Shown in pieces: positions 48,514-57,185 of a stretch of 64,000 bases of DNA. This stretch comes from Bryobacterales bacterium (lineage in GTDB: Bacteria; Acidobacteriota; Terriglobia; Bryobacterales; UBA6623), in the NCBI GenBank assembly GCA_022823865.1, contig JAJEHF010000002.1, positions 98,731-162,730 on the forward strand, read 5' to 3'. Under the pieces are notes generated by a model. The model saw nothing but the letters and a program-made list of their open reading frames with translations, was not told the DNA's origin and did no database searches. Numbering within the stretch: position 1 is the first letter of the stretch; every line of letters begins with the position of its first letter. The position numbers and the translations under genes were made by a program.

Positions 48514-50133
48514 TTAGGGTCGGGCAAACGTAAACACCGCGTGCCCCGCGGCGATCGTGACGTACTGCCGGCCGCCAGCCTCGTAAGTGATCGGCGAAGC
48601 CGCTATCTGGCCACCCAAGTAGCGCTGCCAGAGCAGCGTCCCGTCTGTCGCGTCCAACGCATAGAAATGTCCTTCCCTGCTGCCGGAAAACAGTACATTG
48701 CTCGCAGTGGAAAGCAGGCCCGAGTCGGTCACGTCGGTCATCGAGAACTCCCACTCCATCTCGCCGGTGAGCGGGTTCAATGCGCGCAAGGCTCCGTAGC
48801 CGTCGTCCTCGGTGTAGGTCATGAACCGCCGCCGCACCGTCGCCGCAACAGGACCGCGAGGGGAGCCGCCCAGATAGCGCGTGCCCGGCTCGTACTCCTG
48901 GTCCCACTTGTAATAGACCGAGTAGTAGCCCTCCCAGACCGGCAGGTAGAAGAGCTTGGTCAGCGGGCTGAATGACGGGGCGTACCAATTCGTCCCTCCT
49001 TGGACGCCCGGCCAAGTCTTGGTCCCTTCGCTGCTCGGGCCCCGGCCGGGTATCTTGACTGGACGGCCATCCTCATCGAGGCCTGCGGCCCAAGTCTGCT
49101 TCACGAACGGCTTGCCCAGCAAGAACTCGCCCGTCTCGCGGTCCAGAACGTAAAAGAAACCGTTGCGGTTGCCCCAGAGCATCAGCTTGCGCTGCTCGCC
49201 TTCCCACTCCATGTCGGCCAGCACCGGGATCTGCACCGCGTCCCAGTCCCACTCGTCGTGGGGCGTGAATTGGAAGTGCCACTTGAGCTTGCCCGTGTCA
49301 GGATCCAGCGCGATGACCGAGTCCGTGTAGAGGTTGTCGCCAGGGCGGACGTCGGGATTCCAATCCGGCGAGGGGTTGCCGACGCCCCAATAGGTGAGGT
49401 TCAGCTCTGGGTCATACGAGCCTGTCAGCCAGATCGAGCCGCCACCCGTCTTCCAGGCGTCGTTCTCCCAAGTCTCGTGGCCCGGCTCTCCAGGTCCGGG
49501 AATCGTGTAGAAGCGCCACGCCTCCTCGCCGGTAGCGGCATCATAGGCCGCCAGGTATCCGCGGATGCCGAATTCCCCGCCCGCGGTGCCGACGATCACC
49601 TTGTCCTTGATCATCAGCGGAGCGACAGTCAGCGAGTACCCCTTCTCGTAGTCCTCCACCACCGTGGTCTCCCAGACCTTGTTCCCCGTACTGGCATCCA
49701 CCGCAAGCAGCTTGGCATCCAAGGTGCCCCAGTAGAGGGTGTCGCCCCAAATCGCGGCGCCGCGATTGACTCGGCCGCAGCACGGATAGATGCGCTCCGG
49801 CAACTCGTGCTCGTAGATCCAGAACTCGCGGCCAGTCGTCGGATCCAGCGCAACCAGCTTGTTCGGAGGCTCGGTGAGGTACATCAAGCCGTCCACCACC
49901 AAGGGCGTCGCTTGGAACTTGTCCGTGGAGGAGGCCTGATAGACCCACTGCAGCTCCAACTCGTCGACGTTGTAGCGGTTGATGCCGGTCAAGCCGCTGA
50001 AATGCTGGCTGAAATAGGTGCCGTTGTACGTCAGCCAGTTGCCCGGTTCAGACCCGGCTTGGTTCAGGCGCTCTTGATCGACTTGGGCGCAGAGGCAGGT
50101 GGCGGCGAGAATCGCCAAGAATGCTGGGCGCAT
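48514..50133 (-). CDS. PQQ-dependent alcohol dehydrogenase, lanthanide-type signature
   Basis: 539-aa periplasmic quinoprotein, eight-bladed propeller. Signal peptide ends near residue 17. Adjacent cysteines C118-C119 (IYPCCGRV) form the vicinal disulfide of methanol/ethanol dehydrogenases. The catalytic Asp is D296 in TPHDEWDWDAV; position +2 is Asp (D298), the residue that marks lanthanide-dependent XoxF/ExaF/PedH-type enzymes, whereas calcium enzymes have Ala, Ser or Thr. Tryptophan-docking-like repeats (TGKLKWHFQF, TGEMEWEFSM, DGTLLWQRYL) are present. No cytochrome domain or PQQ genes nearby. The ATG at 50133 starts the signal peptide; the frame extends upstream. Confidence 0.9.
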   Translation of the reverse strand: MRPAFLAILAATCLCAQVDQERLNQAGSEPGNWLTYNGTYFSQHFSGLTGINRYNVDELELQWVYQASSTDKFQATPLVVDGLMYLTEPPNKLVALDPTTGREFWIYEHELPERIYPCCGRVNRGAAIWGDTLYWGTLDAKLLAVDASTGNKVWETTVVEDYEKGYSLTVAPLMIKDKVIVGTAGGEFGIRGYLAAYDAATGEEAWRFYTIPGPGEPGHETWENDAWKTGGGSIWLTGSYDPELNLTYWGVGNPSPDWNPDVRPGDNLYTDSVIALDPDTGKLKWHFQFTPHDEWDWDAVQIPVLADMEWEGEQRKLMLWGNRNGFFYVLDRETGEFLLGKPFVKQTWAAGLDEDGRPVKIPGRGPSSEGTKTWPGVQGGTNWYAPSFSPLTKLFYLPVWEGYYSVYYKWDQEYEPGTRYLGGSPRGPVAATVRRRFMTYTEDDGYGALRALNPLTGEMEWEFSMTDVTDSGLLSTASNVLFSGSREGHFYALDATDGTLLWQRYLGGQIAASPITYEAGGRQYVTIAAGHAVFTFARP

Positions 50134-50198
50134 TGCAATAGGATAGCCGACACACCCAATCCGCAAAGGGTCGGTCACGCGGATAGAATGGGGCACTT

Positions 50199-50648
50199 GT
50201 GAGGGCGGTCGTGCAACGCGTGAGCCTTGCCGAGGTCACGGTCAACGGCAACACCGCAGGCCGGATCGACGGCGGACTGCTGGTGCTGCTGGGGGTCGGC
50301 AGGGGGGATACCGCCAAGGACGCGGCCTACCTGGCTTCCAAGACCGCGGGCCTGCGAGTCTTCGAGGGGGCTGACGGACGCATGACCAAGTCCGTCAGAG
50401 ACATCGGCGGCTCTGTCCTCGCAATCTCCCAATTCACCCTCTTCGGGGACGTTCGCCGCGGCCTGCGACCCAGCTTCGATGGCGCTGCCGATCCCGAGAC
50501 AGCGGAATGCCTCTACGAAGAATACGTGGCCCAACTGCGAGCCGCGGGACTGGATGTCGCGACCGGGGTGTTCCGTGCAAGGATGCGTGTCGAGTCCGTC
50601 AATGAAGGACCGGTGACGATATTGCTCGACTCGACGAAGCTACTCTGA
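50199..50648 (+). CDS. dtd: D-aminoacyl-tRNA deacylase
   Basis: 149-aa DTD1-family enzyme that removes D-amino acids and glycine mischarged on tRNA. N-terminal MRAVVQRVSLAEVTV, the active-site SQFTLFGD (usual SQFTLYAD) and the Gly-cisPro motif in NEGPVTILLDS are present. Starts with GTG; family length. Divergent from the PQQ dehydrogenase, with 65 bp between starts. Confidence 0.95.
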   Translation: MRAVVQRVSLAEVTVNGNTAGRIDGGLLVLLGVGRGDTAKDAAYLASKTAGLRVFEGADGRMTKSVRDIGGSVLAISQFTLFGDVRRGLRPSFDGAADPETAECLYEEYVAQLRAAGLDVATGVFRARMRVESVNEGPVTILLDSTKLL

Positions 50649-50666
50649 GCGGCCGGCCGAGCTTGC

Positions 50667-51443
50667 TTACTCGTATACGACGGCCACGGCGCGAGTCCAG
50701 CCAGCCGAAGCGCGCTTGATCTTGGTCGGAAAGCAGATCACGTCGAAACCCGCAGACGGCAGTGTCTGGAGGTTGCCGAGCTTCTCGATCTGGCAGTAGC
50801 CTCGCTCGATTCCCGCCTTGTGCCCTTCCCAGATAATCGACGGGTCCCCTGTCTGGCGCCAGCGCTGCGCGGTATGCGGAAACGGCGCATCCCACGACCA
50901 CGCGTCGGTCCCGACCACGCGGACTCCGCGCTCGGTCAACCAAAGAGTGGATTCCCGGCCGAAGCCGCAACCCTTTGAGAGGTAGTCCTCGTGGCCGTAG
51001 CGCGCACCGGCCGAGGTGTTTACGACCACGATATTGAGCGGCTGCAATTCGTGGCCGATCCGGCGCAGCTCCCGTTCTATGTCGTCAGGCTTGACCACGT
51101 AGCCGTCTGCCAGTCCGCGGAAATCCAGCTTGACGCCCGGCTGGCAGCACCAATCGAGCGGAACCTCGTCGATCGTGATCGCCGGTGCCCCGCCGTCCAT
51201 CGTGGGATGGTAGTGCCACGGCGCGTCCATGTGGGTGCCGTTGTGGCTGGAGATGCGAACGTCCTCAACGGCCCAGCCCATCCCTTCGGGGAGTTGGTCC
51301 GGCCGCAGCCCCGGAAAGACGGAGCAGACCTCGGGCGCGGTTTCCGCGTGCCCGCGATAGTCGATCTCGGGCAGCATCGGGTCCGGATCGGAACGGATGC
51401 CCGCCTCGAGCGGCACCGAAATGTCAACGAGCCGCCGGGGCAT
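50667..51443 (-). CDS. Cyclase-family metal-dependent hydrolase (kynurenine-formamidase-like)
   Basis: 258-aa hydrolase. The metal-binding signature HxGTHxDxPxH is complete (H67, H71, D73, H77 in SSHNGTHMDAPWHYH). The start VDISVPLEAGI is typical. Such enzymes hydrolyse amide or lactam/ester bonds, as in kynurenine formamidase or isatin hydrolase; the substrate is not evident. The ATG at 51443 overlaps the 3' end of the sulfatase gene by 20 bp, so it is third in a PhyH-sulfatase-cyclase operon. Confidence 0.9.
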   Translation of the reverse strand: MPRRLVDISVPLEAGIRSDPDPMLPEIDYRGHAETAPEVCSVFPGLRPDQLPEGMGWAVEDVRISSHNGTHMDAPWHYHPTMDGGAPAITIDEVPLDWCCQPGVKLDFRGLADGYVVKPDDIERELRRIGHELQPLNIVVVNTSAGARYGHEDYLSKGCGFGRESTLWLTERGVRVVGTDAWSWDAPFPHTAQRWRQTGDPSIIWEGHKAGIERGYCQIEKLGNLQTLPSAGFDVICFPTKIKRASAGWTRAVAVVYE

Positions 51444-53028
51444 TCTTGATTTCCAGGTCGGACTTGGAATGGCCGACCGCATGCTTCCCGCGCGAGCGCG
51501 CCGCCTCGCGCTCCGCGGCGTCGAGAGTGCTGTTGAACGTGGCGCCGAAGCCGTCGACCTGGCGGTAGGCGTAGCCCTGCCAGGGATCGAGCCCATCCAT
51601 GCGCGGATCCCCTCCCTCGCGCAGGATTTCCTCCAAGCGTTGCGACAGCTGGGCGCGCACCGGCTCCAGCTCGGGATCATCGGCCAGGTTGTTCATCTGG
51701 TGCGGGTCCGCGCGGCAGTCATAGAGTTCCTCGGCCGGCCGCTTGCCCAGCCCCACCTCGACCTCGCGCGGGAAGCGCTCGCGGGTCTCGGGAAGCAGCA
51801 GGAAGTCCTTGAACGGCCCGTCGTCCAAGTCCCCGTGCGGAGCCTTGTTGGACGAGATGAACTCCGGCCCGCCGGTCGGCCAGCGATCCGGCTCATAGTT
51901 GCGGATGTAGAGGTAATCATGCGTGCGGATGGCCCGCATGGGGTACGTCGCGCCGTCGGGCCGGCACCAAGTGTGCCGCTCCATGGCGGTAACCACGTGA
52001 TCCCGGCTGGGGTCGAGTCGGCCCTCGCCGACACCAGCGAGCAGCGGCACCAAGCTGCGGCCATCGTGGGACGCGACAGGATCCACGCCCGCAGCTTCGA
52101 GAAAGGTCGGCGCGAAATCGGTATGGCTGATGAAGTCTTCGATGGTCCTGCCACCGGGTGCCCGGCCGCCCCAGCGGACTGCCGTGGGCATGCGGGTGCC
52201 GCTGTCGTAAAGCGTGGCTTTCGTACGGCTGAATGGCATGCCATTGTCCGAAGTCACGACGATCAGCGTGTTGTCCAGCTCGCCCATGCTTTCAAGCGTG
52301 TCCAGCATGCGGCCAAGGTGCCGGTCGAAGTGCTCGATCTCGTAGTAGTAGTCCAGCAGCTCGGAACGAACCTCGGGAGCGTCTGGCAGGTAGGGAGGGA
52401 CGAAGACCTGGTCGGGGTCCAGCCCGCTGCGCGCGCCAATCCCGGGCTCGTAGTCACGGTGCGGCTCGGTCGCTCCGAAGAAAAAGAAGAACGGCGCCCC
52501 CTCCGGGCGGTCGGCCAAGAAGTCCTCGAAGTTTGACGCGTAGTCGCGGATGTCGATGCCATCCGGCGGATCTGGCTCCAAGCGAGCGTCGTACTCGGTG
52601 CCGAAGGGGTGCCGCGCCAGGCCCGCCGCCCGCCAGTCGCCCGGTGCCCACGGCTTGCCAACGAAGCCGATGTGATAGCCAGAATCCTCCAGCAGGTGCG
52701 GGAAGAGAGGGTAGTCGGGCGGCAGCGTGCCGAAAAGGACCCCCGCCTCCCCAATGCTCCAAATCGGCCGGCCGGTCAGCAAGGCCGACCGCGACGGCGT
52801 GCAAGACGGGCAAGCCGTGTAGGAGTGGTTGAACAGCACACCCTCTCGGGCCACGCGGTCGAAGGCAGGCGTGCGCACCACCGGATCGCCGAGAATCGAG
52901 GCGTGCGGATACGACTGGTCGTCCGTATAGGCCAGCAGGATGTTGGGCCGGCGTTCCGGAGTGCCGGTGCCGCATGCGGCCGCAGCCAGCGGCACGGCCA
53001 GCATTTCGCGGCGTGTCAGCGAGGTCAT
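51424..53028 (-). CDS. Exported sulfatase (choline-sulfatase/alkaline-phosphatase superfamily)
   Basis: 534-aa sulfatase. The N-terminus (MTSLTRREMLAVPLAAAACG) combines a twin-arginine-like signal and a possible lipobox Cys19, so it may be a Tat-exported lipoprotein. Metal site at TDDQSYP (35-41). Formylglycine cysteine C76 in CTPSR, followed by LLTGRPIWS; further FVGKPWAPGD and VVTSDNGMPF match the family. Located between PhyH (10 bp upstream) and cyclase (20 bp overlap). Distinct from the sulfatase at 13939. Confidence 0.93.
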   Translation of the reverse strand: MTSLTRREMLAVPLAAAACGTGTPERRPNILLAYTDDQSYPHASILGDPVVRTPAFDRVAREGVLFNHSYTACPSCTPSRSALLTGRPIWSIGEAGVLFGTLPPDYPLFPHLLEDSGYHIGFVGKPWAPGDWRAAGLARHPFGTEYDARLEPDPPDGIDIRDYASNFEDFLADRPEGAPFFFFFGATEPHRDYEPGIGARSGLDPDQVFVPPYLPDAPEVRSELLDYYYEIEHFDRHLGRMLDTLESMGELDNTLIVVTSDNGMPFSRTKATLYDSGTRMPTAVRWGGRAPGGRTIEDFISHTDFAPTFLEAAGVDPVASHDGRSLVPLLAGVGEGRLDPSRDHVVTAMERHTWCRPDGATYPMRAIRTHDYLYIRNYEPDRWPTGGPEFISSNKAPHGDLDDGPFKDFLLLPETRERFPREVEVGLGKRPAEELYDCRADPHQMNNLADDPELEPVRAQLSQRLEEILREGGDPRMDGLDPWQGYAYRQVDGFGATFNSTLDAAEREAARSRGKHAVGHSKSDLEIKNAPAAR

Positions 53029-53038
53029 TGGGCTAATC

Positions 53039-53893
53039 CTATTCCGCTTCTGAGACGGTCTGCAAGATCGAGCGCTTGCTCTTGGCGCCCTCCGAACTCC
53101 GCGCCGGCAGCGCATCCATCACCGCGGGGTACGGGTAGTGCAATCCGAGCAGGTCTTGCATCCGCTGCTCGTAGCCGAGAGCCGTGTCGCGGTCGATGCA
53201 CCGGTTCCAGTCCTCGATCGGCTTGATCGACTTGATGGTGTAGGAGCCGAGGAGCGTCGCCCGTGACGCACTAGTGTGGTTGGTTTGGCCCGCGTGCCAG
53301 AGCAGCGCGGGGAACAACAGCAGCGTGCCGGGGCGCATGGTAGCGCGGATGTGGCGTCGCCGGAACTCGTCGGGGTCCGGCCAGCGGGCAAGTTTCTGGC
53401 TGCCCGGCACGATGGCCGTCGCGCCGTTCTCCAGCGTGAACTCGTCGAGGGGCATCACGGCCTCGACAGCAAGGTGATAGCTGGCGTTGAGCTGGCTCGG
53501 CCAGCGGTCGCGGGCGTGCAGGTCCCAATACGGGTAGTCGACATGAGGCTCTTGCGCCCGGGCCCTGGGGTGCAGCACGTTGGCTGCGAACGAACTCAGC
53601 ATGAGATCTTCGCCGAGGATCGGGCGCATGATCGCCAGCATCCGCTCGTCCGAGCAGATCTGGCGGAAGACCTCCCCCTTGGCCGGCAGGTTCCACACGC
53701 GCGCCTGGCTGGCGTTCTCGTCGTCGCCATAGAAGTGCGACGTGCGATTCGGCTCGCTCCCGAGCAGTTCATAGATGCGCTCGCGGGCCGCTGCGATGAG
53801 TTCGGGAGAATAAAAATCTTCCAGCAGCAGGTAGCCCTGCCCGTCGCAAAGCTCGCTGACGGCTGTGGCTACATCTGGGAGCCCCGACGCCAT
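53039..53893 (-). CDS. Phytanoyl-CoA dioxygenase-family (PhyH) Fe(II)/2-oxoglutarate oxygenase
   Basis: 284-aa non-heme iron oxygenase. Iron ligands H117 and D119 (HVDYPY), distal His in LLWHAGQTNH (H200 or H206) and 2-oxoglutarate-binding R211 (ASRATLLGS). MRPGTLLLFPALLWHAG is characteristic. Hydroxylates an unknown small molecule. First gene of the operon with sulfatase and cyclase; divergent from the dehydrogenase at 53929, with only 35 bp between the starts. Confidence 0.92.
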   Translation of the reverse strand: MASGLPDVATAVSELCDGQGYLLLEDFYSPELIAAARERIYELLGSEPNRTSHFYGDDENASQARVWNLPAKGEVFRQICSDERMLAIMRPILGEDLMLSSFAANVLHPRARAQEPHVDYPYWDLHARDRWPSQLNASYHLAVEAVMPLDEFTLENGATAIVPGSQKLARWPDPDEFRRRHIRATMRPGTLLLFPALLWHAGQTNHTSASRATLLGSYTIKSIKPIEDWNRCIDRDTALGYEQRMQDLLGLHYPYPAVMDALPARSSEGAKSKRSILQTVSEAE

Positions 53894-53928
53894 GCGGTTA
53901 GGATAGCGACTCTGTGGGAGGAGCCTGA

Positions 53929-54972
53929 GTGAGCCAGCTACACATCGCGCTGATGCCCGGAGACGGCATCGGGCCGGAGGTCACCGACGCCGCAGTCCGC
54001 GTGCTGCAGGCGCTGGAAGCGCAATCCGACGACCTGGTGTTGCGATTCGAGACGCTGTCCGTCGGGGCCGGCGAGTACCTGAGCTCGGGCGATCCGCTTC
54101 CAGCGGCCGCACTCGAGCGGGCGCGCGCTTGCGACGCAGTCCTGCTGGGAGCGATGGGCCTGCCGGATGTGCGCTGGCCCAACGGCACCGAAATGGCGCC
54201 GCAGATCGACATCCGGGAACAGCTCGATCTCTACCAGGGCATCCGCCCGGTTCGCCTCTATCACGAGGCACTGACGCCCCTGCGGGACAAGCGGGCAGGC
54301 CAGATCGATCTCGTGATCTATCGGGAGAACACCGAAGGACTGTTCTGGGAGCGCCAAGCCAGCCATGACCCGCGGGCTGACTATGTCGAGAACGCGATGC
54401 GCATTTCGCGTCGCAGCAGCGAGCGCATCGTGCGAGCGGCGTTCGCGGCCGCTCGCGAGCGGCGCGGCAAGGTGACACTAGTGGACAAGGCCAACGTGCT
54501 GCCGGCCATGGCGTTTTTCCGCGAGGTATTCGACGGCATCGCGGCGGAGCAACCCGACGTTGAGACCGATCGGGTGTACGTGGACGCCGCGGCGCTGTTC
54601 CTGGTGCGGCAGCCGGAGCAGTTCGACGTGATCGTGACCGAGAACATGTTCGGCGACATTCTCTCGGACCTGGCCGCGGGCATCGTCGGCGGCATGGGCA
54701 TGGCGCCATCGGCAGACATCGGCGCCCAGTATGGGGTGTTCCAGCCTGCCCACGGCAGCGCGCCTGACATTGCAGGCCGCGGCGTGGCCAATCCGCTTGC
54801 GACGATCCTGTCCGCAGCGCTCATGCTCGACTGGCTGGGCCGGGACGCCGAAGGAAGCTCGATCCGCGGCGCGGTCGCGACCGCGCTACAGGATCCGGAT
54901 TGCCGGACGCCCGATCTGGGAGGCAGCGTGTCCTGCGCAGAGATGGCCGAGAGGGTGATCTCGCTGCTGTGA
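53929..54972 (+). CDS. Isocitrate/isopropylmalate dehydrogenase-family enzyme (IPMDH- or tartrate-type)
   Basis: 347-aa beta-decarboxylating dehydrogenase acting on a 2-hydroxyacid with NAD+ and Mg2+. MPGDGIGPEVTDAAVRVL, LYQGIRPVRLY, VIYRENTEGLFWE (active-site Tyr/Glu region), DKANVLP (catalytic Lys-Asn) and TENMFGDILSDLAAGIVGGMG (metal aspartates) are all present. REQLDLYQGIRPVRLY differs from typical LeuB (LRKELDLFANLRPA), so tartrate/3-isopropylmalate/other malate analogues are possible; no leuCD nearby. GTG start with GGGAGGAG 5 bp upstream. Confidence 0.88.
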   Translation: MSQLHIALMPGDGIGPEVTDAAVRVLQALEAQSDDLVLRFETLSVGAGEYLSSGDPLPAAALERARACDAVLLGAMGLPDVRWPNGTEMAPQIDIREQLDLYQGIRPVRLYHEALTPLRDKRAGQIDLVIYRENTEGLFWERQASHDPRADYVENAMRISRRSSERIVRAAFAAARERRGKVTLVDKANVLPAMAFFREVFDGIAAEQPDVETDRVYVDAAALFLVRQPEQFDVIVTENMFGDILSDLAAGIVGGMGMAPSADIGAQYGVFQPAHGSAPDIAGRGVANPLATILSAALMLDWLGRDAEGSSIRGAVATALQDPDCRTPDLGGSVSCAEMAERVISLL

Positions 54973-54993
54973 CGCCGAGAGCGGCGAGGCGCG

Positions 54994-55389
54994 TCAGCGG
55001 GACGGCCAGTGGGCCGGGTGTTCCAGAGGTTCGGGCAGCACGGTGCTGTGATCGCCGCGGGTCGTAAGCATCTGCTCCGGCGTCAAGTCCTCGGCAGTGC
55101 GCAGGTCCGCGCCACGAAGATCGGTGTCGGCGATGTCGACTCCGATCATGCGCGCGCCCACGAGATTCGCGTTGCGCAAGTCGGCGCCCCGCAGGTCGGC
55201 ACCGGAGAGGTTCGCGAGGACCAGCACCACCTCGCGCAGGTCGGCTTCGCGCAGATTCGCCAAGCGCAGGTCCGAATGGGTGAGGTCGCAGCCCCGGAGG
55301 TCGACCCGCACGGTAGGATTCTCCGCCCGCCAGCGATTCCACGTATCGACATCCGAACGCAACATGCGCAATTGCAAGGGATCGGCCAT
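54994..55389 (-). CDS. Pentapeptide-repeat protein
   Basis: About 131 aa with tandem A(D/N)LXX repeats at residues about 28-95 (VDLRGCDLTHSDLRLANL, READLREVVLVLANL, GADLRGADLRNANLVGA), which form a right-handed quadrilateral beta-helix. Some family members mimic DNA and protect gyrase, but these repeats are too few for such a claim. The ATG at 55389 is preferred over one at 55413; neither has a strong ribosome binding site. Convergent with the dehydrogenase. Confidence 0.8.
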   Translation of the reverse strand: MADPLQLRMLRSDVDTWNRWRAENPTVRVDLRGCDLTHSDLRLANLREADLREVVLVLANLSGADLRGADLRNANLVGARMIGVDIADTDLRGADLRTAEDLTPEQMLTTRGDHSTVLPEPLEHPAHWPSR

Positions 55390-55740
55390 GTTAGTCCCGC
55401 CAGAACGCCGCATCTGGGCGGCTCCGTCGCTGCTGACGCTCCATTACAGCAAATTCCGCCACGCGCCGCCTCTGATCCGCTCCGAGCGTCCGACTGTCCA
55501 AGTCACGCGATCGCGGTGATTTCTGTAGCCCCGTGATCTTGCGTAGCGGCAGCCGTGCAAGATTCAATGCAGGGCAGGCACGAGATGCCGTGGGACCGCC
55601 ACGCTGACAGTGAGGCTAGTAACTCGGTCCCGAAAGACTCGGACCTCGCTAGCAGTTTCCCGCTAGCAGTTTCCTGACGCAATGGCAAGCAGGTATGTGT
55701 TAAACTGCCGCGATGTTACGCTGAGAAGTAGTTCAAGAGA
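55390..55740. other. Gap before small-gene pair
   Basis: No supported gene. Contains a short direct duplication around 55650-55675 (GCTAGCAGTTTCC and CGCTAGCAGTTTCC). Otherwise it should hold the promoter of the 55741 gene. Confidence 0.5.
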
Positions 55741-56028
55741 ATGCACACGTTCCTGATAGTGTCGATTGCGGGCGAGGATCTATCAGAGATCGTCGGGGCC
55801 GCGTTCGAACCCGACCACCGCTTCGAGGTCAACGACAGCACGTGGCTAGTCGGGCGGGCGGACGTTCGGTCGAGCTGGGAGGTTTGGGAAGCCCTAGCTC
55901 CATCCCAATCAAGCACTGCGGCGGATGTACGACCCAGGGTCATCATAGTTCCGATGAAGGGGTATTACGGACGCGCCAACGCATCGGTCTGGCAATGGCT
56001 CGAAGTCAAGGGCGCGGAAGATGGATAG
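55741..56028 (+). CDS. Unrecognised small alpha/beta protein
   Basis: 95 aa. The sequence alternates as a strand (HTFLIVSIAG), helix (LSEIVGAAF), strand (FEVNDSTWLVGR), helix (SSWEVWEAL), strand (RVIIVPMKGYYG) and C-terminal helix (NASVWQWLEVKG). This order is compatible with a small ferredoxin-like fold of the type seen in Cas2/SinR-like proteins, but similarity is only structural guesswork. AAGAGA precedes the ATG. The stop overlaps the next gene by 8 bp, so the two are coupled. Confidence 0.6.
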   Translation: MHTFLIVSIAGEDLSEIVGAAFEPDHRFEVNDSTWLVGRADVRSSWEVWEALAPSQSSTAADVRPRVIIVPMKGYYGRANASVWQWLEVKGAEDG

Positions 56029-56371
56029 AACGAACGGCCACGATCAAGAGCCGATAACCCAGTCGGCAGATCCGCCTTCGCCTCCCGGCACGGGTAGCGG
56101 GCGAGATGTGTTCAGCGCCCTGCTCTCGATCATGAAATCGCTGGGCAGGATCGAGGCCAAGCAGGAGAGCCTCGAAAAGAAGGTTGATTCGATGCCTGAT
56201 GTGGCTCCCGAGATCGCCCGTCTTGACGAGCGGTCGCAGACAGTGCGGAATATAGCCATCGCAGTACTCGTAGGTGTCTTCCTGTTGGTGCTCCGCGATT
56301 GCGATGTGGTGGAGTACTTTCGTGCGGCACCCGCGCCCCGCGCAGTCGAGGAACCAACGCCGTCGCCCTAG
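56021..56371 (+). CDS. Unrecognised coiled-coil, single-TM protein
   Basis: 116 aa. A Pro-rich, hydrophilic N-terminus (about 1-28) is followed by a coiled-coil-like segment (about 30-75: LLSIMKSLGRIEAKQESLEKK, ARLDERSQ), a transmembrane helix (about 77-92: IAIAVLVGVFLLVL), and a short Pro-rich tail. Probably anchored in the inner membrane. Its start overlaps the end of the 95-aa gene. No family recognised. Confidence 0.6.
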   Translation: MDRTNGHDQEPITQSADPPSPPGTGSGRDVFSALLSIMKSLGRIEAKQESLEKKVDSMPDVAPEIARLDERSQTVRNIAIAVLVGVFLLVLRDCDVVEYFRAAPAPRAVEEPTPSP

Positions 56372-56663
56372 AGCGGACAGATTCCTGACCGATCCCGCGT
56401 AGTCTCTCGGTTCTATCCGATAGAAAGTGGTTGCCCGCAACAATGGCCCCTGGATTCGGATTGACACAGGCTAGCATTGACTCATTGAAATCGCCGCCTT
56501 CCCGCTTGCTTCGCTCGCACCACTCTCAGTAGATTCGATCGGCCTTGATTTCTCGCACCGTCATCGTCGGTCCGCCGGACTTCAGTCTCACGACATCTCC
56601 TTCAGAGGATTTCGTTTTTTCTGCTATGCGTTCGTGCGATCATTGAGCAGGTAGGGCAACCAG

Positions 56664-57152
56664 ATGCGTACACAGACAGTGATCTTGCTCGGCGTCGCGC
56701 TGATGCTGGGCTCCTGCGGTTCAAGCAGCGAAGACGGCGATCCGGCAAGCGAGCAGGCCGCCGAGCAGCAAAAGCCCGCGGAAGAGATCCGGGACGAGAC
56801 CTACCGCTTCAACAAGGACGGCCTAGTCGAGGCCAAGGTCGTGCAAGACAACCTGTGCGGCCAGGATTTCATGCCGGGAGGCAACTTCGCCGAGTACGAA
56901 AAGGGCGGCAAGAAGTACCAAGTCTGCTTCACGCTGCGGCGTAACGCCGACGCGGCCATGTTCCTGTCGATGGACTATCGGGACGCCCTGAGCGATCAGA
57001 AGTTCGTCCCGCACTTCGGCGGCTTCTACGGCATGGCCGGGGAGACCCCGACGCTGATCTTCCAGAAGAACAAGTATCTTGTCGTCATCGCAGGCTTGGA
57101 ACTCGAGGAGGCCGACCAGGCCGGGCGCGTGATCGCGGGCTATCTGAACTAG
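56664..57152 (+). CDS. Hypothetical lipoprotein
   Basis: 162 aa, lipobox LGSC with lipidated Cys at 18. After an acidic Ser/Glu/Gln linker (to about residue 45) there is a compact domain with two cysteines (NLCGQDFMPGG, YQVCFTLRRN) and alternating strands (AMFLSMDYRD, YLVVIAGLEL). No family recognised. AGGTAGGG lies 9 bp upstream of the ATG. It is followed by the PSD1 gene after 33 bp and may be cotranscribed. Confidence 0.8.
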   Translation: MRTQTVILLGVALMLGSCGSSSEDGDPASEQAAEQQKPAEEIRDETYRFNKDGLVEAKVVQDNLCGQDFMPGGNFAEYEKGGKKYQVCFTLRRNADAAMFLSMDYRDALSDQKFVPHFGGFYGMAGETPTLIFQKNKYLVVIAGLELEEADQAGRVIAGYLN

Positions 57153-57185
57153 CTCCCAGGCCGTGCGGCTAGAATGTTGGCAGCG

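Noticed and set aside
55741-56028. Calling the 95-aa protein a Cas2 homologue
   Set aside because: Only the inferred order of strands and helices matches; no Cas2-specific residues or cas neighbours are present.
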